From NCBI GenBank assembly GCA_002493085.1, contig DKXQ01000118.1, positions 1 through 14,057 on the forward strand: a stretch of 14,057 bases of DNA, given 5' to 3'. Source of the stretch: Lachnoclostridium sp. UBA7122 (GTDB lineage Bacteria; Bacillota; Clostridia; Lachnospirales; Lachnospiraceae). Made by a program: the position numbers and the translations under genes. Shown in pieces: positions 1-6,252 of the stretch (its first letter is position 1; each line of letters starts with the position of its first letter). The notes below the pieces were generated by a model, which did no database searches, had not been told where the DNA came from, and worked only from the letters and a program-made list of their open reading frames with translations.

Positions 1-16
1 TCCTTGCTGATTTATT

Positions 17-1447
17 ATGAAACAGTATGAGACAGTTATTGGACTTGAAGTGCATGTAGAGCTTGCAACTAAGACTAAAATCTTCTGTTCATGCTCTACA
101 GAGTTCGGAGGAGAGCCAAACTCCCATACATGCCCTGTCTGTACAGGCATGCCAGGCTCTCTTCCTGTCCTTAATAAAAAAGTAGTGGAATATGCGGCAT
201 CAGTTGGTCTTGCTACAAACTGCCAGATTACAAAGAACTGCAAATTTGACCGCAAAAATTATTTTTATCCTGACAATCCACAGAATTACCAGATATCACA
301 ACTTTATTATCCTATATGCAGAAATGGCTGGATTGAAATTGAGACAAAGGACAGCGGCAAAAAGAAGATAGGCATACATGAAATCCATATGGAAGAAGAT
401 GCTGGAAAGCTTGTGCATGACGAGTACAGCGGAAATTCTCTTGTGGACTTTAACCGTTCAGGTGTGCCGCTTATTGAGATTGTCTCAGAGCCTGATATGC
501 GTTCAGCAGATGAAGTAATAGCTTATCTTGACAAACTGCGCCTTATTATACAATATCTTGGTGCATCTGACTGTAAACTACAGGAAGGCTCAATGCGCGC
601 AGATGTAAATCTTTCAGTAAGAGAAGCTGGTACACAGGAATTTGGCACACGTACAGAGATGAAGAACCTCAATTCATTTAAAGCGGTTGCAAGGGCTATT
701 GAGGCAGAAAAAGAACGCCAGATTGATATAATAGAGTCTGGTGGTAAAGTAGTGCAGGAAACAAGGCGCTGGGATGACAATAAAGAATATTCCTATGCAA
801 TGCGTTCAAAGGAAGATGCACAGGACTACCGGTATTTTCCTGAACCTGACCTTGTGCCTGTAGTTATAAGTGATGAGTGGCTTGAGGAAATAAAAGCGGC
901 ACAGCCGGAGTTTCGTGACGAAAAGATTGAACGCTATAAAAAAGAATATAATATTCCAGAATATGATGCACAAATTATAACAGGAGATAAGCATCTTGCA
1001 GATTTATTTGAGGCAGCAACTGCTATCTGTAATAACCCTAAGAAAGTATCAAACTGGCTTATGGTTGAGACAATGCGCCTTATGAAAGAAAACAGTATTG
1101 AACCAGCACAGCTTAAGTTTTCCCCGGAAAATCTTGCAAAGCTTATAAACCTTACAGAATCAAAACAGATAAACAGCCAGATTGCAAAAGAAGTATTTGA
1201 GAAAATATTTAATGAAGATATAGACCCTGAAAAATATGTTGAAGAAAAAGGGCTTAAAACAGTATCAGATGATGGGGCATTAAAAGAAGTTATTAAAAAA
1301 GTTATTGAAGCAAACCCGCAGCCAGTAAAAGATTACCACAATGGCAAAAAAAAGGCTATGGGATTTCTTGTGGGACAGATAATGAAAGAGATGCAGGGAA
1401 AAGCAGACCCGGCACTGGCGAATAAACTTCTTAAAGAACTTTTATAG
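17..1447 (+). CDS. gatB: Asp-tRNA(Asn)/Glu-tRNA(Gln) amidotransferase subunit B
   Basis: GatB is the kinase/tRNA-binding subunit of the GatCAB complex. It activates the side chain of misacylated Glu-tRNA(Gln) or Asp-tRNA(Asn) with ATP for amidation by ammonia from GatA, in the cytoplasm. The 476-aa length is normal for the family. The N-terminus shows the signature YETVIGLEVHVEL (residues 4-16). Cysteines 24, 26, 39 and 42 form the expected zinc site, followed by CTGMPGSLPVLN. The GatB core fills about residues 1-290, then a helical linker, and the C-terminal third is the tRNA-binding YqeY-like tail, ending in LVGQIMKEMQGKADP and KLLKELL. The start is the ATG at 17. Another frame reads to a TGA at 18-20 overlapping this ATG, as expected if an upstream gene (often gatA) is translationally coupled, but too little is visible to assign it. 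The PilZ gene follows after 47 nt on the same strand, probably in the same transcript. Confidence 0.97.
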   Translation: MKQYETVIGLEVHVELATKTKIFCSCSTEFGGEPNSHTCPVCTGMPGSLPVLNKKVVEYAASVGLATNCQITKNCKFDRKNYFYPDNPQNYQISQLYYPICRNGWIEIETKDSGKKKIGIHEIHMEEDAGKLVHDEYSGNSLVDFNRSGVPLIEIVSEPDMRSADEVIAYLDKLRLIIQYLGASDCKLQEGSMRADVNLSVREAGTQEFGTRTEMKNLNSFKAVARAIEAEKERQIDIIESGGKVVQETRRWDDNKEYSYAMRSKEDAQDYRYFPEPDLVPVVISDEWLEEIKAAQPEFRDEKIERYKKEYNIPEYDAQIITGDKHLADLFEAATAICNNPKKVSNWLMVETMRLMKENSIEPAQLKFSPENLAKLINLTESKQINSQIAKEVFEKIFNEDIDPEKYVEEKGLKTVSDDGALKEVIKKVIEANPQPVKDYHNGKKKAMGFLVGQIMKEMQGKADPALANKLLKELL

Positions 1448-1494
1448 GACTGTGTACAGGCAGCCTGCTGCATCCTTGAAAGGGAGTGGGGTTT

Positions 1495-1881
1495 ATGGAA
1501 GAAGAAACAGAATTTATTGAAACCAGAAGAAGCCAGAGGATACCTATAGGCATGCACCTTGAAGTTTTTTCTATATTTAAACAGAATAACGTGCATGTAA
1601 GCAATATGAATGTACCAATAGATGTCATTGATATTTCAAGGCATGGAATAGGTTTTGTATCAAAAAGCGTGCTTCCAGTTGGCTTTTACTTTGATTCAAG
1701 GCTCAAATTTGAGAGGGAATATGGCAGCCTTAAATGTGTTATAAGGATTGTGAGAAGGAAAAAACGTGAAGATGGCCTTACATTGTATGGATGTGAATTT
1801 GTAGGTCTTTCACCTGTATTTGACTATATATTTGAAGACATAGAAAAGTCATATAAACACAATACATGTGAAAATAACTAA
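1495..1881 (+). CDS. PilZ-domain protein, probable c-di-GMP effector
   Basis: This 128-aa protein is essentially one PilZ domain, the fold that binds the second messenger cyclic di-GMP. Both ligand motifs are visible: RxxxR as RRSQR (residues 11-15) and (D/N)xSxxG as DISRHG (46-51). Downstream are beta-strand-like segments (SLKCVIRIVRR and LYGCEFVGLS). No membrane segment or second domain is seen, so it is probably a soluble single-domain adaptor. I chose the ATG at 1495: AAGGGAG at 1480-1486 gives 8-nt spacing. A GTG at 1486 is in frame but lies on the ribosome-binding site itself. It follows gatB by 47 nt and converges on a FliK-like gene. PilZ proteins commonly act on flagellar function or polysaccharide secretion. 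The motility link here is inferred from the neighbour only, and the partner protein is unknown. Confidence 0.88.
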   Translation: MEEETEFIETRRSQRIPIGMHLEVFSIFKQNNVHVSNMNVPIDVIDISRHGIGFVSKSVLPVGFYFDSRLKFEREYGSLKCVIRIVRRKKREDGLTLYGCEFVGLSPVFDYIFEDIEKSYKHNTCENN

Positions 1882-1933
1882 AAACAGGACTGCTACATTT
1901 AAAAAAATGAGAAAATAGAAAAAGTTATTTATA

Positions 1934-1979
1934 AACATCCCATGTTTCCATATCCAAAAATATAGAAATATGGGATGTT
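1934..1979. terminator. Long hairpin between convergent genes, probable bidirectional terminator
   Basis: AACATCCCATGTTTC (1934-1948) pairs with GAAATATGGGATGTT (1965-1979), giving a 15-bp stem with one G-U pair and a 16-nt AT-rich loop. It sits between the PilZ stop (1881) and the stop of the minus-strand FliK-like gene (1987), where both transcripts must end. There is no clean U-tract on the plus strand; the minus strand has a U-rich stretch after about 12 nt. Terminator function is therefore inferred mainly from the hairpin and its position. Confidence 0.65.
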
Positions 1980-1986
1980 GTCAGGG

Positions 1987-4245
1987 CTATGCCCTTATAT
2001 CAAATGAGAAGCGCTTCATATCTGCTGTTGCTGATGTATTTATTTTAGTATCAATAAATTCATTAACTGTGCTTGTTTGCGTTTCAGCCTGTGAAACGCT
2101 GACCTGGCAGGAATACCCCTGCTGGTTTAGCGCTGTTTTAAGCATATCTGCGTTGGTTTTTATCAAGTCTGCTGACGGTCCGTCAGAAAGCATAAATTTT
2201 GTGTTTATGTCATATTTATTTTTATCAAGGGATATATCTATATCCCCGAGGTGTTCTAATGTAAGGTGCAGAAGCACATGTATATTATCAGGGTTTCTTT
2301 TTAACTTTTCTTTCTGTGTGTATACATATAAATCTGCATGTGCGTCCTGGTTCTGGAGCTTAAGCGGCATCTGCATATATGAAAAAGTTTCACTTAAAGT
2401 TTTCATAAATTCAATATTGCTTTCCATATCATGTGCAGAGCGTCCCATATTGTCTGAATCTTCACCTGACAGTGCAGTCTGTATAAGCCCTTCAAACTGT
2501 TTAAGCTGTGTATTCATCTTATTATAGAAGGAATTGATTTCTCCATCTTTTTTAAGTTTGTCTGGTGAAATAGTCCATGAAGACTGTAAAAATCTTCCAA
2601 GTACATTTTCAAATGCATGGGAGTTAAACAGTTCCTGTACAGCAGATGGTTCTGCAAGTGGTATAACATTTTTAGCGACTGTTACAACTTCTTTAGCAGT
2701 TGCTTCGCCTGATATTATTTTATTAATAAATGACTTACTAACAGGCAGTGAACTGAATTTGGACAGTAATTCATTCCTGCCATCATTTGTAAGAAATGTG
2801 TCCAGATAGTCGTTTTCTTTGCTTTCTTTACTGTATAAATCTGCAAGTGTATCTATAACTGTGTGTATTTCTGGAAGTTCCTGTTTTGTATTCTGGCTTG
2901 CTGCCTGTTGTAAAAAATTCAGTGTGTTATTAATAGAGTTTCTGGCAGTTTCGGTTATAGTCTGGAAAAATTTATTGGCAAAGTTAAACCTGCCTGTTGT
3001 CTGCTGCTGTGCCTCTGCCTGTTTCCCGTTTTCTGCTGCCTGTTTGTCCTGCAGTATTAATTCTTCGCTGCCAGCGTCTTTGGAGGGTTCTGCTGTGCCA
3101 GTTTTATCATCAGCCATTTCTGTTACTGTGCCAGCGTCAATTACAGGAATGTTTTTAACACTGTCTTCTGTCTGCTGCATAACAGCCTGTTCGTCTGCTG
3201 CCTGTTCAAGTGTTGTATTTATAAGAAAAAGTTTATCTGCCAGTATATCTTTTGCCATGCCGCTTTCTGATATGGCATCAGGCAGCTTTATTGTGCCTGA
3301 TGTAATAGCATCACGTATTAAAGAGAGTGCATCATGTACTGTAAGCGTCCCATCTTCAAGCTGTATTATTGTATCTTCTGTAAGAGGAGTATTAGATAAA
3401 AGGTCCATAAGCTCCTGCATCTGTCCTGATGGAAGCTGTGATATTGTAAGAGTTCCAGAGCCTGTTACACTTCCTGTATTGTCGTACAGCGCAGCGGACA
3501 GCAGTTTTTCACCAAATGCTGACAGTGTTTCAGAAGGTCCATTGCCTGCCAGTGCGTTTAGAAGTGCAGGAATATTCTGTGCAAACTCTTTTATCTGCCC
3601 TAAAAGCTGGTGTGTGCCATTCATATAATTGCTGAACTGCTTTACAGTATCACTGTTAATATTCATAATAAGACGGTTCATTATGGCAAGAGTATCCATA
3701 TCAGCAGTTTTATAGTCATATGACTGCTGCATAAGGTTTTGTATGGATTCTTTATTGATAGGAAGCATATTGTCCATAAGGGCTTTAACAGCACTCTGGT
3801 TGTGCTTTGTGGCAGGAAGCCCGGCTTCATCAAGTGCTTTATTTATAAGAGTAAGTTCTGTTTCTGTATAGCTGTTTTTAAGAGCTTCAAGCAAAACACT
3901 TCCGCCTGAGACAGAATCCAGCCTGAATGCAGCTGTCTGGCCTATGGACAGTGCAGGGCTTCCTGCAATTTTTGCTTTAAGTATTGTATTATCCTCAAGT
4001 GTTATGGTTATATCATTATTGTACAGGTCGGAAATCTCGCCCCTTATAATATCTCCTTCATAAAGTCTTCCAGGGCTTTGCGCCACGCCAAAATCCCTTG
4101 TCCTTATGGCACTGTTTGCAGATGTCTGGACAGATGCGGCATTACTGCGGTTTCCTGCTGCCTGCTGTCTTGCCTGTGCCTGGGATGTTGTCTGTCTCCC
4201 ACCTGCGGCATTAGTATTTAAAGGGTTTATTTTTGGATTTTGCAT
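1987..4245 (-). CDS. FliK-like flagellar hook-length control protein
   Basis: This 752-aa protein has the layout of FliK-type hook-length rulers: a low-complexity N-terminus, a long middle, and a compact C-terminal domain. Residues 1-50 are rich in Gln, Ala, Asn and Ser. Residues about 60-120 form a beta-rich module (YEGDIIRGEISDLY, then SIGQTAAFRLDSV) of the kind I recall in Firmicute FliK-like proteins such as B. subtilis YlqG. Residues about 120-650 are Gln/Ala/Ser/Thr-rich and mostly helical. Residues 653-718 match the Flg_hook domain: LEHLGDIDISL (661-671), then helix DLIKTNADMLKTALNQQGYS ahead of CQVSVSQ. The protein ends in RFSFDIRA. There is no signal peptide, as expected for a type III export substrate. 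The minus-strand ATG is preceded by AAGGCGGG, a rather weak site. No other flagellar gene is in the window, so it could be a second FliK-like protein rather than the main hook ruler. Its only motility-type neighbour is the convergent PilZ gene. Confidence 0.75.
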   Translation of the reverse strand: MQNPKINPLNTNAAGGRQTTSQAQARQQAAGNRSNAASVQTSANSAIRTRDFGVAQSPGRLYEGDIIRGEISDLYNNDITITLEDNTILKAKIAGSPALSIGQTAAFRLDSVSGGSVLLEALKNSYTETELTLINKALDEAGLPATKHNQSAVKALMDNMLPINKESIQNLMQQSYDYKTADMDTLAIMNRLIMNINSDTVKQFSNYMNGTHQLLGQIKEFAQNIPALLNALAGNGPSETLSAFGEKLLSAALYDNTGSVTGSGTLTISQLPSGQMQELMDLLSNTPLTEDTIIQLEDGTLTVHDALSLIRDAITSGTIKLPDAISESGMAKDILADKLFLINTTLEQAADEQAVMQQTEDSVKNIPVIDAGTVTEMADDKTGTAEPSKDAGSEELILQDKQAAENGKQAEAQQQTTGRFNFANKFFQTITETARNSINNTLNFLQQAASQNTKQELPEIHTVIDTLADLYSKESKENDYLDTFLTNDGRNELLSKFSSLPVSKSFINKIISGEATAKEVVTVAKNVIPLAEPSAVQELFNSHAFENVLGRFLQSSWTISPDKLKKDGEINSFYNKMNTQLKQFEGLIQTALSGEDSDNMGRSAHDMESNIEFMKTLSETFSYMQMPLKLQNQDAHADLYVYTQKEKLKRNPDNIHVLLHLTLEHLGDIDISLDKNKYDINTKFMLSDGPSADLIKTNADMLKTALNQQGYSCQVSVSQAETQTSTVNEFIDTKINTSATADMKRFSFDIRA

Positions 4246-4269
4246 AATAATTCCCGCCTTTCTGTACAG

Positions 4270-4281
4270 GCTATTAATAGC
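4270..4281. repeat. Perfect 12-bp palindrome upstream of the FliK-like gene
   Basis: GCTATTAATAGC reads identically on both strands. It lies 25 nt upstream of the ATG of the minus-strand FliK-like gene, within its likely leader. It could be an operator or a short leader structure. No regulator can be named, and chance occurrence in AT-rich DNA is possible. Confidence 0.4.
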
Positions 4282-4331
4282 AGCCTTTATATATTTATCG
4301 TCACATTTTGAAATTTATCATATACTAGATA

Positions 4332-4359
4332 ATTATAATAATATTAAAAATAAAGTCTA
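4332..4359 (-). promoter_or_regulatory. Possible sigma-A-type promoter for the FliK-like gene
   Basis: On the minus strand, TAGACT (4354-4359) and TATAAT (4332-4337) are separated by 16 bp, which would give a leader of roughly 80 nt. The region is very AT-rich, so a chance match is a real risk. Confidence 0.35.
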
Positions 4360-4393
4360 TAACACAAAAAATGCAAAAAATTGAAAAAATATC

Positions 4394-4422
4394 TTGACAA
4401 GGAATATTAAGAGTGATATCTT
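4394..4422 (+). promoter_or_regulatory. Sigma-A-type promoter of the hrcA-dnaK operon
   Basis: A perfect TTGACA -35 box (4394-4399) is followed after 17 bp by TATCTT (4417-4422) as the -10 box. Transcription would start about 4429-4435, at or just before the CIRCE operator. This is the usual arrangement for HrcA-repressed class I heat-shock operons. Confidence 0.82.
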
Positions 4423-4434
4423 ACTAAATAGATG

Positions 4435-4461
4435 TTAGCACTCCATATTAAAGAGTGCTAA
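4435..4461 (+). promoter_or_regulatory. CIRCE operator (HrcA binding site)
   Basis: TTAGCACTC (4435-4443), a 9-nt spacer (4444-4452) and GAGTGCTAA (4453-4461) match the CIRCE consensus TTAGCACTC-N9-GAGTGCTAA at every arm position. It lies between the promoter and hrcA. Bound HrcA would block transcription of the whole operon, and heat stress would relieve this as HrcA loses activity. Because it is transcribed, it can also form a hairpin in the mRNA leader. Confidence 0.98.
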
Positions 4462-4485
4462 CAAAACAGAGAAAGGAGTGGTTCG

Positions 4486-5517
4486 TTGGAGTTAAGTAAA
4501 AGGAAGATAAAAATTCTTCAGACTATAATACGCACGTATCTAGAGACTGGAGAGCCTGTTGGTTCCAGAACCATTTCAAAGGACACTGATTTAAACTTAA
4601 GCTCGGCGACCATCCGCAATGAGATGTCCGACTTAGAAGAGATGGGATATATTATACAGCCGCATACTTCTGCAGGCCGTATTCCGACAGATAAGGCATA
4701 CAGGCTTTATGTTGACACTATGCTGGCTGATAAAGAGGTTGAGGTACAGAACATTAAAGAGGAACTGGAAAGTAAAGCAGGCAGGATTGATGTGCTTCTT
4801 AAGCAGGTTGCACGGTTTCTTGCAATTAATACAAATTATGCAACGATGGTTTCAGGACCAAGATATAAATCTAAGAAAGTAAAGTTTATACAGATTACAC
4901 CTGTTGATGAGAACAGTCTTTTAGCTGTCATTGTACTTGACAATAATGTTGTCAGGAACCAGATACTTAAGATTGATGAGATAATAGAGCAGGAAGATAT
5001 GCTTAAACTGAACTTTATACTTAACACTGTTTTAAATGGTCTTGATGTAACAGATATGAACCTGGCTGTTATACGCAGTATAAAAGAACAGGCAGGAAGC
5101 CATGCAAAAGTTATTGATGCTGTACTTGAAATGGCCGGCAATGCACTTACTGAGGATGATGACCTCCAGATTTATACAAGCGGGGCTACCAATTTCCTGA
5201 AATACCCTGAACTTTCAAGTAAATCGGAGACAACAGAACTTCTCAATGCATTTGAAGAAAAGAAAATTATTAATAACTGGCTGGAGGCAGCGGAACAGGA
5301 TAATGGCAGTGAAACGCATGATATACAAGTTTATATCGGCAATGAAACAAAAGTAGACACTATGAAAGACTGTTCTATGGTAACTGCCACATATAAAATC
5401 CATGAAGGTGTGTATGGCAAGATTGGCATTATAGGGCCAAAGCGTATGGATTATGATAAAGTAGTAAGTACTTTGCAGTCTTTAATGACACAGCTTGATG
5501 ATATATTTAAAAATTAA
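4486..5517 (+). CDS. hrcA: Heat-inducible transcription repressor HrcA
   Basis: HrcA is the dimeric repressor that binds CIRCE and holds down class I heat-shock genes. The protein is 343 aa, normal for the family. Residues 1-75 form the winged-helix DNA-binding domain, with family hallmarks KRKIKILQTIIRTYLETGEP, GSRTISK, SSATIRNEMSDLEEMGY and the wing HTSAGRIPTDKAYR. The rest is the GAF-like regulatory and dimerisation region, ending in KIGIIGPKRMDYDKVVSTLQ, typical of HrcA C-termini. The start is TTG at 4486, preceded by AAAGGAG (4472-4478) at good spacing; no in-frame ATG or GTG fits. It is the first gene of hrcA-grpE-dnaK-dnaJ and lies 24 nt downstream of a perfect CIRCE, so it is autoregulated. 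In related bacteria its folding depends on GroEL, which is not encoded in this window. Confidence 0.97.
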   Translation: MELSKRKIKILQTIIRTYLETGEPVGSRTISKDTDLNLSSATIRNEMSDLEEMGYIIQPHTSAGRIPTDKAYRLYVDTMLADKEVEVQNIKEELESKAGRIDVLLKQVARFLAINTNYATMVSGPRYKSKKVKFIQITPVDENSLLAVIVLDNNVVRNQILKIDEIIEQEDMLKLNFILNTVLNGLDVTDMNLAVIRSIKEQAGSHAKVIDAVLEMAGNALTEDDDLQIYTSGATNFLKYPELSSKSETTELLNAFEEKKIINNWLEAAEQDNGSETHDIQVYIGNETKVDTMKDCSMVTATYKIHEGVYGKIGIIGPKRMDYDKVVSTLQSLMTQLDDIFKN

Positions 5518-5552
5518 CAGCAGTGCTGATATATAAGAGAGGTGGTAACACA

Positions 5553-6209
5553 GTGGAAGCTAAAGATTTAGAAAATGATTTAGAACAGACAGATGCACCT
5601 GCAGAAGAGACTTCATCTGCAGAACAGGCAGAACAGGCAGAACAGGCAGAACAGGCAGAACCAGCTGGGACAGATACAGAGCAAAAAGAAGAAGAGGCTC
5701 CTGCAGCAGAGGAAAAGAAGCCGTCTGACAGCAAGTTAAAGCGTTTTGGCAAGAAAAAAGACAAAGCTCTTGAAAAACTTGAAGAAAAACTTGCTGATTT
5801 AGAGGATAAGAGAGTAAGGCAGCTGGCAGAATTTGAAAACTTCAGAAAGCGTTCTGAGAAAGAAAAATCACAGATGTTTGAAACCGGGGCAAAAACTGTT
5901 GTAGAAAAGATCCTCCCAGTAATAGATAACTTTGAAAGGGGTCTTGCAGGGATACCTGAAGAAGAGAGGGAAGCACCTTTTGTACAGGGTGTAGAACTTG
6001 TATATAAGCAGCTTGTTACTGCGCTTTCAGAACTTGGGGTACAGCCAATAGAAGCTGTTGGCAGGGAATTCAATCCGGATTTCCACAACGCTGTTATGGC
6101 TGTAGATGACGACTCGCTTGAGAGCGGGACTGTAGCAGAAGAAATGCAGAAAGGTTATATGTATAAAGAAAGTGTCGTAAGGCACAGTATGGTAAAGGTT
6201 GTTAATTAA
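5553..6209 (+). CDS. grpE: DnaK nucleotide exchange factor GrpE
   Basis: GrpE releases ADP from DnaK and so resets the chaperone cycle in the cytoplasm. The protein is 218 aa from the GTG at 5553, which has GAGAGGTGG (5537-5545) at proper distance. An upstream in-frame GTG at 5523 lacks a ribosome-binding site and begins inside the region of the true one. Residues 1-60 are a very acidic, disordered tail containing an in-frame Ala-Glu-Gln repeat. A long coiled coil follows (KALEKLEEKLADLEDKRVRQ), with the family motif ENFRKRSEKEK, and then LPVIDNFERGL. The C-terminal beta domain contacts DnaK: the HNAVMAVDDD region and the ending VVRHSMVKVVN. hrcA ends 35 nt upstream and dnaK starts 43 nt downstream. 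Confidence 0.97.
   Translation: MEAKDLENDLEQTDAPAEETSSAEQAEQAEQAEQAEPAGTDTEQKEEEAPAAEEKKPSDSKLKRFGKKKDKALEKLEEKLADLEDKRVRQLAEFENFRKRSEKEKSQMFETGAKTVVEKILPVIDNFERGLAGIPEEEREAPFVQGVELVYKQLVTALSELGVQPIEAVGREFNPDFHNAVMAVDDDSLESGTVAEEMQKGYMYKESVVRHSMVKVVN
5619..5661 (+). repeat. Nonanucleotide tandem repeat inside grpE
   Basis: GCAGAACAG occurs four times in perfect tandem (5619-5654), plus a 7-nt partial copy (5655-5661). Each unit is three codons, Ala-Glu-Gln, so gain or loss of a unit keeps the frame. It encodes part of the acidic disordered N-terminal tail of GrpE. Perfect identity at the DNA level suggests recent slippage. Confidence 0.93.
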
Positions 6210-6252
6210 ATATTGAAATTGCGCAGAAAACAGCGCAGAAATGAGGTAAATT

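Noticed and set aside
2819..3628. 269-codon open frame antisense to the FliK-like gene
   Set aside because: Its product is a Ser/Cys/Val-rich low-complexity sequence, the mirror of the Gln/Ala/Ser/Thr-rich FliK-like protein. No ribosome-binding site or domain supports it.
4290..4325. Possible sigma-28 (flagellar) promoter for the FliK-like gene
   Set aside because: The minus strand carries GACGATAA, close to the GCCGATAA -10 box, but the nearest TAAA is only 11 nt upstream instead of about 15, so the spacing fails.
5523..5552. Upstream GTG start for grpE at 5523
   Set aside because: No ribosome-binding site precedes it, and the strong site at 5537-5545 clearly serves the GTG at 5553.
5619..5661. 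Tandem repeat as a CRISPR-like array
   Set aside because: The units are 9 nt, contiguous and without spacers, in frame within grpE. This is a coding microsatellite.
6221..6241. Direct repeat GCGCAGAAA (6221-6229 and 6233-6241) between grpE and dnaK
   Set aside because: Only two 9-nt copies, with no promoter or hairpin association. It is probably chance in a short operon spacer.
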